From Thiolinea disciformis DSM 14473 (GTDB lineage: Bacteria; Pseudomonadota; Gammaproteobacteria; Thiotrichales; Thiotrichaceae): a stretch of DNA of 64,000 nucleotides. A model generated the notes under the pieces. That model had not been told where the DNA came from. It ran no database searches and worked only from the letters and a program-made list of their open reading frames with translations. This document shows positions 51,697 to 59,542 of this stretch, piece after piece. Location of the stretch: contig NZ_AQVE01000006.1 in the NCBI RefSeq assembly GCF_000371925.1, positions 147,444 to 211,443 of the forward strand. The letters run 5' to 3'. Position 1 is the first letter of the stretch. Every line of letters starts with the position of its first letter. The position numbers and the translations under genes were made by a program.

Positions 51697-52296
51697 ATGG
51701 ATAAACTAGGCTGGAGTAAAGTAGGACTTGTCTGCTTAGTCATGCTTGGTGTGGCAGGTTGTGATGTGGAGGGCAAAACGGAGCAGGTGGCAAAAGAGCA
51801 GACCAAGCCGTTATTCATGCTTTCTACAGAGGGCGTAGGGCCATTAAATCCTGCAACACCTTTTAATTTGGTAAAAATTGGCGATGCATTCCAGAACTTT
51901 AATGTGGCGCAAGAAACCAGTTTTACAAAAGGTGGTGAAATTCCTGCTATCACGGTACGTCAGCAAGTTAAACCGATTTTGAGCATCAATCCGGATTACA
52001 AGCAAGAGCGTATTTTTTCGATAGTGGTACAGGATAATTTAGTAGGGAATCAGCTCGGTAATAAAATCGGCGATAAGTTTAACGAGATTTATCAGGCGGG
52101 TCATACGGAAGAATGCGCTCCCGCGTTGGAGGAATGGGCTGGCAAAGTCATGTGCTATGCACCTAAATCCAGCAATATTATGTATTTATTTGCGGGTGAG
52201 TGGGATGGCACACAAGGTCAGATGCCACCGCTTGATGTGTTAGCTCATTGGCAATTAGAGGCGATGATTTGGAAAACGCCTAAAGCGCCAAGCTGA
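51697..52296 (+). CDS. DUF1131 (YfeY-like, RpoE-type) lipoprotein
   Basis: The 199-aa protein has a lipoprotein signal with lipobox GVAGC (Cys22) and the DUF1131 domain: ISTEG-like start (LSTEGVGPLNPATPFNLVKIGDAF), SIVVQDNLVGNQLGNKIGDKFNEIY, and KVMCYAPKSSNIMYLFAGEW. E. coli YfeY of this family is RpoE-regulated and sits in the outer membrane; its function is unknown. A consensus AAGGAG precedes ATG. The gene is monocistronic and ends at a strong terminator. Confidence 0.85.
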   Translation: MDKLGWSKVGLVCLVMLGVAGCDVEGKTEQVAKEQTKPLFMLSTEGVGPLNPATPFNLVKIGDAFQNFNVAQETSFTKGGEIPAITVRQQVKPILSINPDYKQERIFSIVVQDNLVGNQLGNKIGDKFNEIYQAGHTEECAPALEEWAGKVMCYAPKSSNIMYLFAGEWDGTQGQMPPLDVLAHWQLEAMIWKTPKAPS

Positions 52297-52311
52297 GTTT
52301 ATCTAGGTTTT

Positions 52312-52339
52312 AAAAAAGGGAGCATTAGCTCCCTTTTTT
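52312..52339. terminator. Bidirectional rho-independent terminator
   Basis: AAAAAAGGGAGC-ATTA-GCTCCCTTTTTT is a perfect 12-bp stem with A/T tracts on both sides, located between the convergent DUF1131 lipoprotein gene and yggX. Confidence 0.92.
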
Positions 52340-52608
52340 CATTCGACTGGCTTGAAATTATCGACCCGCGACGCGCCTTCACCAAAAAAGAATTTTTCCA
52401 TCTCTTCTTCCAAGAATTTCCGATCGCGCGGATTGATGGGGCTTAGACGGTATTCATTCAACAGAATAGTCTGCTGACGAAGCCATTTTTGCCAAGCGTC
52501 TTTGGAGACATTTTCATAAATACGTTTGCCCAAATCCCCTGGGTAAGTGAGGCGCTCCAAGCCTTCTGCTTCGCGCTTGAGCAGTACGCAGTTAACTATT
52601 CGTGTCAT
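52339..52608 (-). CDS. yggX: Fe(2+)-trafficking protein YggX
   Basis: This 89-aa protein starts [17 protein letters not shown] and contains [20 protein letters not shown] and [19 protein letters not shown], as in YggX proteins that protect FeS clusters (such as that of MutY) from oxidation. Its ATG overlaps the mutY stop by four bases; mutY-yggX is a conserved gammaproteobacterial operon. Confidence 0.96.
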   Translation of the reverse strand: MTRIVNCVLLKREAEGLERLTYPGDLGKRIYENVSKDAWQKWLRQQTILLNEYRLSPINPRDRKFLEEEMEKFFFGEGASRVDNFKPVE

Positions 52609-53657
52609 GTTTTCTCCTTCAAAGCTGTTAACAAACGTTGCGCCGCGCTGGAAAGCCCGCCGCTAAATGTTGATTCACTGTTATACCAAACCCAGCCATC
52701 ACCTTCCATAACCCCCGTTGCGAGCAAGTCATCGGCGTGTTCAATTAACAGAGGAGTCAAGTGCAAACGAAAGTGAGAAAAAGTATGACTGATAACGGCC
52801 AGTGAGCTTATGGTGTTAGGTGCTTTTGCCAGCGAAGTCAAGGCGCTTTGCTGATCAGGAAATTCTGGAAAGCTCCATAACCCGCCCCAAATTCCAGTGG
52901 GTGGTCGGCGTTGTAGGGCAAATTCGCCATCTTTATTACGCAACACCAGCAGAATGGCTGATTTTTCAGGCAAGATTTTTGAGGGTTTTGCATTCGGATA
53001 AGCCTGCGGATTGCCTTGCTTAAACGCCAGACAAGCTTCTTGTAAGGGGCAAAGCATACAAGTGGGATTAGAGCGGGTACAAAGTGTTGCCCCCAAATCC
53101 ATCATTACTTGGGTATAGTGATGATTGCGTGTGTTGGGCAGATGACTTTCCGCGTATTGCCAGAGTTTTTTGGTGAATTCAGGTTTGGTCGGATCACCTG
53201 AAACCGCATGAAAGCGCGCCAACACGCGTTTCACATTGCCATCTAAAATCGCATGTTTTTGATTGAGTGCAAGGGATAAAATCGCACCCGCCGTCGAACG
53301 TCCTATGCCTGCGAGTGCTTCAACTTGTTCCAGTGTTTGTGGAAATTCGCCTGCGTATTGATCCCGAATGATTTGTGCGGTTTTATGTAGATTGCGCGCA
53401 CGGGTGTAATAACCCAGACCTTCCCACAGTTTCAACACCTCATCTTGCGGCGCATTGGCAAGGCTTACTACCTCGGGAAATCGCTGCATAAAGCGTTCGT
53501 AGTAGGGGATGACGGTGGTCACTTGGGTTTGTTGCAGCATGATTTCGGAAATCCACACACGATAGGGCGTGGGATTTTGTTGCCACGGCAAAGACTTACG
53601 CCCATGACGGTCATACCACTGCAAAACGCGCGCCGCAAAATCAAAACTATCCGCCAT
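52605..53657 (-). CDS. mutY: A/G-specific adenine glycosylase MutY
   Basis: MutY removes adenine mispaired with 8-oxoguanine. The 350-aa protein (same length as E. coli MutY) has the catalytic Glu in [10 protein letters not shown], the helix-hairpin-helix [13 protein letters not shown] with [14 protein letters not shown] (catalytic Asp), the [4Fe-4S] ligands [17 protein letters not shown] (C-x6-C-x2-C-x5-C) and a C-terminal Nudix-like domain that recognises 8-oxoG. ATG 53657 is preferred over the in-frame TTG at 53669. Confidence 0.97.
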   Translation of the reverse strand: MADSFDFAARVLQWYDRHGRKSLPWQQNPTPYRVWISEIMLQQTQVTTVIPYYERFMQRFPEVVSLANAPQDEVLKLWEGLGYYTRARNLHKTAQIIRDQYAGEFPQTLEQVEALAGIGRSTAGAILSLALNQKHAILDGNVKRVLARFHAVSGDPTKPEFTKKLWQYAESHLPNTRNHHYTQVMMDLGATLCTRSNPTCMLCPLQEACLAFKQGNPQAYPNAKPSKILPEKSAILLVLRNKDGEFALQRRPPTGIWGGLWSFPEFPDQQSALTSLAKAPNTISSLAVISHTFSHFRLHLTPLLIEHADDLLATGVMEGDGWVWYNSESTFSGGLSSAAQRLLTALKEKT

Positions 53658-53739
53658 TACCTGCTCCAAAATCTGAATAGTGAGATTGTTGTGGCAAACA
53701 TTTCGTTTTACAATACGGCTCTCCTCATCATTCTGCCAC

Positions 53740-53813
53740 GCGGGTGTAGTTCAATGGTAGAACGGTAGCTTCCCAAGCTGCATACGAGGGTTCGATTCCC
53801 TTCACCCGCTCCA
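53740..53813 (+). tRNA. tRNA-Gly(CCC)
   Basis: Complete cloverleaf: acceptor GCGGGTG (53740-53746) with CACCCGC (53803-53809), D arm, anticodon stem GTAGC/GCTGC around TTCCCAA (anticodon CCC), T arm GAGGG-TTCGATT-CCCTT, and an encoded CCA at 53811-53813. It is the only normal tRNA gene in the window. Confidence 0.97.
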
Positions 53814-53830
53814 ACAAGCTTTTTTATAAC

Positions 53831-53870
53831 GTCCTATATAGCAGTATAAAGTCCTATATAGCAGTATAAA
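53831..53870 (+). repeat. Perfect tandem duplication of 20 bp
   Basis: GTCCTATATAGCAGTATAAA is present twice head to tail (53831-53850 and 53851-53870), 17 bases downstream of the tRNA-Gly gene and upstream of the HipA-like/DUF3037 pair. It could be a duplicated operator, an expansion by replication slippage or a scar of integration near the tRNA. Confidence 0.9.
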
Positions 53871-53939
53871 AAAGAGTCGCGTTAGGGTGCAGCGAAATGG
53901 TCAAGTTCGGTGCATTGTTACTTGGATGAGAATGAATAA

Positions 53940-54661
53940 ATGATAGAGCTAGTTGAGTTTGTTAAACGATCTGAAAAAGGGGTAACAAATCCTTTTATTT
54001 TCAAGGCTACAAATGGAAAGCTCTATTATGTCAAAGGAAAAATGCTGGTTATAGAAGTCTGATCTGCGAGTGGATGGGGGGAACTCTGGCATCATCCTTA
54101 GGCTTAAATATACCTGCCTTTGCTATAGGTTATGTCAATGATGCCTTGTTCAAAATATTACCTGAGGAAGTGCAGCGAGCATTGGGGCGTTCTGAGTTGT
54201 TTTTATCAGAATCAATTCCTTATGCTAAAGATTTACGATGGGATCACGTGGCTATGATTCCAGAACAAGAAAGACAACTCGTTACACTTTTTGACTTGTG
54301 GGTTCGTAATGAGGATAGAACTCTACGACCTAATACTAGGGCGGGAAATCCTAATTTGCTATTTGCAAACGGAAAGTTATACATCATTGATCATAATTTA
54401 ATTTTTGATGAGCACTTCGATATAGAAAAATTTAGGGATACTTATGTATTCGCTGAGGCGATTGATGTGCTACAAAGTGATATGGTTAAGCGAGAAAGTT
54501 GGCTAAAGTTGTTAGAATTGGCCTTACAAAGCTGGGATTTGGCTTGGCGGCGGACACCAAGCGATTGGAAAGAAACTGAACTTTTTAATGCAACTGGCAT
54601 AAGACATCAACTGGATGAGGATGTCACCGCAGGAACATTCTGGAAGAGGTTAGCGTCATGA
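53940..54661 (+). pseudogene. HipA-like kinase gene, interrupted by one frameshift
   Basis: From ATG 53940 the frame reads IELVEFVKRSEKGVTNPF and ends TNGKLYYVKGK before running into a stop; in the next frame the protein continues NAGYRSLICEWMGGTLA and on to 54661. The two parts match the single HipA_2-type kinase protein of about 240 aa if one A is added in the A5 run at 54038-54042. The second part has kinase-like residues RNEDRTLRPN and LYIIDHNLIFD (HxDxN- and DH-like motifs). It overlaps the DUF3037 gene by four bases. It may be a pseudogene, a phase-variable gene or a sequencing error. Confidence 0.75.
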
Positions 54662-55467
54662 TACATGCGTGCAAATACAATATCATTCGTTTTCAACCTT
54701 ATGTTGAAACGGAGGAGTTTGCAAATATTGGTATCATGCTTTTTTCAGTTGATACCAAAGAGTTGTTTTTTAAGTTAATGCCTCTTAATAATACGAAGCG
54801 CATTACTGGTTTTTTTAATCAATTGGATGTTGCAATCTTTAAAAATGCACTACAAATTGCAAAGGTGGAGCTTCTTTCACTCAATAAAATTATTGCAGAT
54901 GGCCGTTATATCGATCAAACCTATAATAGCTTTGTTGCACCTACCAACGATATTGTCCAGTATAGTAACACACGGTTCTTGGTGACGGAAAATCCTGAAG
55001 GTGAGCTTGATAAACTTTATGATAATTACGTTCAACGCAATTTTATTGTAGAACTGGGGCATGAAGAGCGTATGCAGCAACGTATTAAAGATTTATTGCG
55101 CCATGAAAAGTTGGATGAGCACTATAAGGAACGCAAGCTTGGAAGAGAATACTTTGAGGTCACATTACCCTTCGTAAATGAAAACAAGCAGAATCCAAAG
55201 GTCATCAAGCCTATTCACTTCATGCATCAACACTCTAAAAAGCTTATGGAGCATGGTCTTACATGGCTTTCTAATATGGAGCAATTATTTAGGAACAAGG
55301 CGGCTAAACCCGAAAATACCCTGTTCGTTTATAAAGCGCCAGCGCAGAATTCAGGCTTACTGTGGGATGCTTTTGTTGATATACGTTCTCAAATAGAAGA
55401 TCGAGGGATTGTGATGACACCATCAGAAACAGTTAAACCCATATTAACGTTCGCAACCAGTGATTAA
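54658..55467 (+). CDS. DUF3037 family protein, partner of HipA-like kinase
   Basis: The 269-aa protein begins ACKYNIIRFQPYVETEEFANIGIMLF, the DUF3037 start (residues 3-28), and has DxxxR-like stretches IVELGHEERMQQRIKDLL. DUF3037 genes are regularly paired with HipA_2 kinases in bacterial defence or toxin-antitoxin-like contexts, and here ATG overlaps the stop of the kinase gene. Function is unknown. The gene itself is intact although its partner is frameshifted. A+T content appears higher than in the neighbours. Confidence 0.8.
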   Translation: MIHACKYNIIRFQPYVETEEFANIGIMLFSVDTKELFFKLMPLNNTKRITGFFNQLDVAIFKNALQIAKVELLSLNKIIADGRYIDQTYNSFVAPTNDIVQYSNTRFLVTENPEGELDKLYDNYVQRNFIVELGHEERMQQRIKDLLRHEKLDEHYKERKLGREYFEVTLPFVNENKQNPKVIKPIHFMHQHSKKLMEHGLTWLSNMEQLFRNKAAKPENTLFVYKAPAQNSGLLWDAFVDIRSQIEDRGIVMTPSETVKPILTFATSD

Positions 55468-55626
55468 CAATTAACAGTTTATCCCGTTACCTTCTTGCAA
55501 ATAATACTTAAGAACGCTTGAATCCACCCATTGCAACATGTTCTAAGCGGGGATAGTAAGTCGTTGCGCTTGGTTTTACAGAACAGGAGTATGCTGGATC
55601 AGGTTGGCTAGTGTCATTTAACCCGT

Positions 55627-55656
55627 AAAAAAAACCGCCCTGAGGCAAGGCGGTTT
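55627..55656 (-). terminator. Rho-independent terminator of the Do-protease gene
   Basis: On the minus strand AACCGCC-TTGCCTCAG-GGCGGTT is followed by a run of T (from the A8 tract at 55627-55634), a typical terminator about 60 bases past the protease stop. Confidence 0.88.
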
Positions 55657-55714
55657 AAAGAGATCAAGATCGATTTAGTTTGGTAAGTGTTCTGGGTCAC
55701 CTACCAAATGCTCA

Positions 55715-57244
55715 CTACGAGCGAGAGATCGCTACAAAGCGTTTTTGATCATTGCGCAGGATCAATACCGCCAACGGTTTGTCCGCTGGCGCTTGCTCGA
55801 CCTTGGTTTTTAAATCCTCCGGCGATTTTACTTCCTGATTATTCACAGTGATGATCACATCACCTTCCTCAATCCCTGCTTTATCCGCTGGGCTTTCTGC
55901 ACGCACTTGTTCAACACGGACACCACTTTCACCTAAGGATGCTTTGGAGCGTTCCTCACCGCTTAAGGGTGAAACGGCTAGGCCTAATGCGCCAGTCATA
56001 GCCGCATCCTCTGCATTGGCAACAGGAGACTGTGGCGCGTCTTTGCTAACAAATTTGTCAACCGTAACACTTAGGGTTTGCTCAACCCCTTTACGCAGTA
56101 TTTTCAAAGGCACTTGCTGACCTACTGGTGTTGAGCCAACTAACAGGGGTAAGTGGCTAGCGGAAGTTACTTCGGTATTATTGAAACCAATAATAATGTC
56201 ACCCGCTTGCACACCGGCTTTATCGGCCGCACTGGATGGCTCAACACTAGCCACCAGCGCACCCGTCGGTTTTTGCATGCCAAACGAATTCGCTAAACTT
56301 TGATCCAAATCTTGGATGCCTACGCCTAAGCGACCACGGCTGACCTGTCCACTGGTTTTTAATTGTTCGGTGATGTTTTTGACCAAGTTGGACGGAATGG
56401 CAAAGGAAATGCCCATATAGCCGCCACTACGGCTATAAATTTGCGAGTTCACCCCAACCACCTTGCCATTTAAGTCAAACAAGGGGCCACCGGAGTTACC
56501 GGGGTTGACCGCAACATCGGTTTGAATAAAGGGCACATAAGTTCCATCGGGGAGGCTACGCGATAACGCACTCACAATGCCTTGGGTTGCAGAGTGATCT
56601 AAACCAAAGGGTGCGCCAATCGCAAAGACCCATTGACCGACTTCTAAGCCATCCGAGTTACCAAACTCAGCGACCGGTAGGTTACTGGCCTCTACCTTCA
56701 ATAAAGCAATATCACTCTCGCTATCTTTGCCAATGAGTTTGGCCGTCAATTCGCGTTTGTCATTTAAAGTCACTGTAATGGTTTTCGCACCATCAATGAC
56801 ATGGGTATTGGTAACAATATATCCATCAGGTGAAATGATGAAACCGGAGCCCATGGAATTGGTACTACGACCGCGTGGCATTTGTTTGGGCAGATTGCGG
56901 AAGAATTTTTGCATTTCTTCTGGCATTCCATCCAAATCCCAGCCGGGGATAGGATTATTAGCGCCCGCATCACCTTCCACAGAAATATGCACAACCGCAT
57001 CGCGATTTTGCTTAATCAACTGCGTTAAAGGCGGCAACGTAGCACTAGAAGCTGGCATGGCTTGTGGTAACGTTGCCGTAGCTGGTGTTGTAGCTGGAGC
57101 TGCTGAATTATCTGCCTGTGCAGGTAGGCTAGCCAAGGGCAGGGCGATGGCTAAAGCCAAAGCACTAGCTAAGACAGCAGAGGATTTAGGGGTGGCTAAA
57201 CGCACTTGCTGTGGTGCAGCCATTAAAAAATGTTTACGTCTCAT
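55715..57244 (-). CDS. Periplasmic serine protease, Do/DegP-MucD family
   Basis: The 509-aa HtrA protease has a signal peptide (ALALAIALPLASLPAQA), a trypsin-like domain with catalytic His (TNTHVIDGA), Asp (ESDIALLKV) and Ser (NPGNSGGPLFD), and two PDZ domains (GVQAGDIIIGFNN and GIEEGDVIITVNN). It degrades or refolds misfolded envelope proteins. ATG 57244 is chosen because GAGGA lies six bases upstream; an in-frame ATG at 57268 is less suitable. Paralogues DegP, DegQ and MucD cannot be told apart here. Confidence 0.95.
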   Translation of the reverse strand: MRRKHFLMAAPQQVRLATPKSSAVLASALALAIALPLASLPAQADNSAAPATTPATATLPQAMPASSATLPPLTQLIKQNRDAVVHISVEGDAGANNPIPGWDLDGMPEEMQKFFRNLPKQMPRGRSTNSMGSGFIISPDGYIVTNTHVIDGAKTITVTLNDKRELTAKLIGKDSESDIALLKVEASNLPVAEFGNSDGLEVGQWVFAIGAPFGLDHSATQGIVSALSRSLPDGTYVPFIQTDVAVNPGNSGGPLFDLNGKVVGVNSQIYSRSGGYMGISFAIPSNLVKNITEQLKTSGQVSRGRLGVGIQDLDQSLANSFGMQKPTGALVASVEPSSAADKAGVQAGDIIIGFNNTEVTSASHLPLLVGSTPVGQQVPLKILRKGVEQTLSVTVDKFVSKDAPQSPVANAEDAAMTGALGLAVSPLSGEERSKASLGESGVRVEQVRAESPADKAGIEEGDVIITVNNQEVKSPEDLKTKVEQAPADKPLAVLILRNDQKRFVAISRS

Positions 57245-57596
57245 ATTGCGTCCTCGACAGTAAGCCATGTTGGTATGCCTGTATCATGAATCAAGTTACC
57301 TTACCGCTGTTTTTCCAAATGATTAAGAAAAATTAATATTTTCTAGGCTTGAAAAGCACAATGAATTAAGGGTTTTTAGAGTGCTTGGAAAATTATTATA
57401 AGTTAGTAGAGTTTATTCAGTAGCTATTCATCAGTTTATTATTCTAATAATTAGGCTGGCTATAAATTGGTTATTTATTAAGCAGTTTATTCGCTTATTA
57501 TAAAGTAATTCATCGACATCAAAATAAAAATAATCAAGTTTAGTCAACAGACACATCAGAACTGGCACTTAAACGGGCTAATACGGGGAGATAATC
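57245..57596. other. AT-rich divergent intergenic region
   Basis: This 352-bp region is strongly AT-rich from about 57300 to 57540 and separates the minus-strand protease from a plus-strand operon; promoters for both must lie here. No RpoE consensus or sigma-54 site was found, and there is no gene. GGGGAGATAATC gives the ribosome binding site of the next gene. Confidence 0.5.
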
Positions 57597-58754
57597 ATGC
57601 CAGAAACACTAGAGCCTGCTGCTGGCTTGAGCACAGCCGCGACTAATCTTGCTAAAATGACTGCGCAGGAAATGCTGTGGGTACAAGACCTTGCCGCCAA
57701 TTTTACGCAAAATCAAAGCCAAGATCTGATTCACAATAAAATTCTCCATAAGTTAGTATTCGGAAAATACGGAGTCAATGCGGTTCATGCGACAGATCCG
57801 AAACAGCGTGCGTATCAGGTCATGCGCGGCAATACGCCAGAAGGGGCTTTAAATAGTCCTTTGTATATTATTCGCAATGCCCAACAAATGTCGACGCTGA
57901 TTCATCAATTGAAACCTCCTGCGCTTAGTATTCAACAAGCCTATCCTAAATTGGTGACGGTTTCTAAACGCATGGCAGAAAGTTTTTTTATCCGCGATTA
58001 TACGCAGATTTATAGCGTTGGTGGCATAACGATTGAAAATCTGCTTATTCAGGATGATACGAATAACTCACCTTTTGCTTTAGATTTTAATACTTGGGTT
58101 ATTGCCGTAAATGAGGTACTAAAACAGAAAAGTTTTGCACGGCGTGTGTTTAATTACGAAAACATGGCTCACCGCGATGGGATTCAGCTCATTCCAGAGC
58201 GGCAAAATAATGTCGATGTATTAGCTGGGGTCATGATGCGCCAAGTAAGCATTAGCCGAAATATCATTGCATCGCCTGTAGCGTTACAGGGTATTTTTGC
58301 ATCGGATGGCGCTTTCAAAGATTTGCGTATAACCGGCAATCACCTGCGGGTTGGTGGAGCACATACGATTCACATTAGTGGCATGCTGAGTGGAGAAGTG
58401 TCCAACAATACGGATCTTAATGGTATTCCCTTAGCCGCAGACAAAATTAAATTAACGCCTTTGCGTCTGGGCGGCGCTTCTAATATTTATGTTTTAGGCT
58501 TTAAAAATAAGCCGAACTTACCGACTGCAGGGGCGTCTTATTATCAGTATGAAGCTATTAAGGGGCTTGATCCGCGATCGGATTTGCGTCGCACGAAAAC
58601 CTCAAGTGCCAAAAATGCGAGTTATTATACCGATGTCGATATGATGGAGTTGCATCGTTTAGTGCGGCGTGATGATCAACTGAAGCGTGCGACCAGTTGG
58701 TTGAGTCTGATGGAAGAATTGATCAACTTAAAAGCGGCGGTGCGCGTACCTTAA
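57597..58754 (+). CDS. Beta-helix-like protein of unknown function
   Basis: The 385-aa product has no signal peptide and is not recognised. Residues about 200-290 show the alternating pattern of right-handed beta-helix proteins: VDVLAGVMMRQVSISRNIIA, GIFASDGAFKDLRITGNHLR, THTIHISGMLSGEVSNNTDL, with Asn-rich turns. The C-terminal 60 residues are charged (MELHRLVRRDDQLKRA). The N-terminal 150 residues are helical and resemble nothing obvious. It precedes a secreted protein gene by 22 bases, so the two form an operon. Confidence 0.6.
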   Translation: MPETLEPAAGLSTAATNLAKMTAQEMLWVQDLAANFTQNQSQDLIHNKILHKLVFGKYGVNAVHATDPKQRAYQVMRGNTPEGALNSPLYIIRNAQQMSTLIHQLKPPALSIQQAYPKLVTVSKRMAESFFIRDYTQIYSVGGITIENLLIQDDTNNSPFALDFNTWVIAVNEVLKQKSFARRVFNYENMAHRDGIQLIPERQNNVDVLAGVMMRQVSISRNIIASPVALQGIFASDGAFKDLRITGNHLRVGGAHTIHISGMLSGEVSNNTDLNGIPLAADKIKLTPLRLGGASNIYVLGFKNKPNLPTAGASYYQYEAIKGLDPRSDLRRTKTSSAKNASYYTDVDMMELHRLVRRDDQLKRATSWLSLMEELINLKAAVRVP

Positions 58755-58776
58755 CAATCCATCAGGGAAGGAAATA

Positions 58777-59538
58777 ATGTCGGCAAGGATTTTCGGCTTG
58801 GTGCTGGGTTGCTTAATGATGCAATCGAGTAGCGCCGCCAATTGGCAAAAAATCAGTGCGCAGCTTGTTTTTCCACCGAATGCAGCGCCGCTGAGCCGTT
58901 TGCTGATTTATCAAGATAATGCATTAAGTCAAACGGATGATAGCGCATTCACACCAATTTCCTCCTCAATGCGTCAGGCTTTGTTAGCGCCTCAAACCGA
59001 GAACCCGTTTCGCACGCGCTTGCCTAAACTTTATCAAGCGCGTGCTGGCTTAGCGAATTGCCCAATGGTTATGACAAGCATTGATTTAGATAATCAAGCG
59101 GACACGCAAGAGTATTGGATTGCTTATTCGCGTTTACGTTGCTTGGACTTGGATGAGACAGAGCGTTTGCGTCAAGCGGATAACCAGCCTCATTATGTAC
59201 TGTTACAAAAAAAAGCGAACGGCACTTATCGTGTGCTGATGGAAAGCGATGGGAGTTTGAGCATCATTAATCAATCATCCTCAGGCTATAAAGCCCTAGA
59301 AAGTAAAATCATGCTAGCGCGCGAATTTCCAAACCATACGCTGCAATGTGGTGGCGCAGAGCTAAGCTGGCGTTATGAGGGCAAGGCTTATCGGCTTAGT
59401 CAGGTCGACTATGTGGCTCACGATTGTGAACCACGCCATTTTCCCAACTTGTCGGGTAGCGACTGGGAGCAGGCGTATGCGCGCTACCAACAACAAGTCA
59501 TGGCCGTACTAAAAGCGCTAATGCAAGGTTTTTATTAG
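58777..59538 (+). CDS. Secreted protein of unknown function
   Basis: The 253-aa protein has a signal peptide (IFGLVLGCLMMQSSSAA) and a mature domain with about four Cys (NCPMVM, LRCLDLD, LQCGGAEL, HDCEPRHF), probably forming two disulfides in the periplasm. No motif identifies it. A consensus-like AAGGAAATA precedes ATG. It is the second gene of the operon headed by the beta-helix-like protein and converges with the PhoD-like gene. Confidence 0.6.
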   Translation: MSARIFGLVLGCLMMQSSSAANWQKISAQLVFPPNAAPLSRLLIYQDNALSQTDDSAFTPISSSMRQALLAPQTENPFRTRLPKLYQARAGLANCPMVMTSIDLDNQADTQEYWIAYSRLRCLDLDETERLRQADNQPHYVLLQKKANGTYRVLMESDGSLSIINQSSSGYKALESKIMLAREFPNHTLQCGGAELSWRYEGKAYRLSQVDYVAHDCEPRHFPNLSGSDWEQAYARYQQQVMAVLKALMQGFY

Positions 59539-59542
59539 CCTT

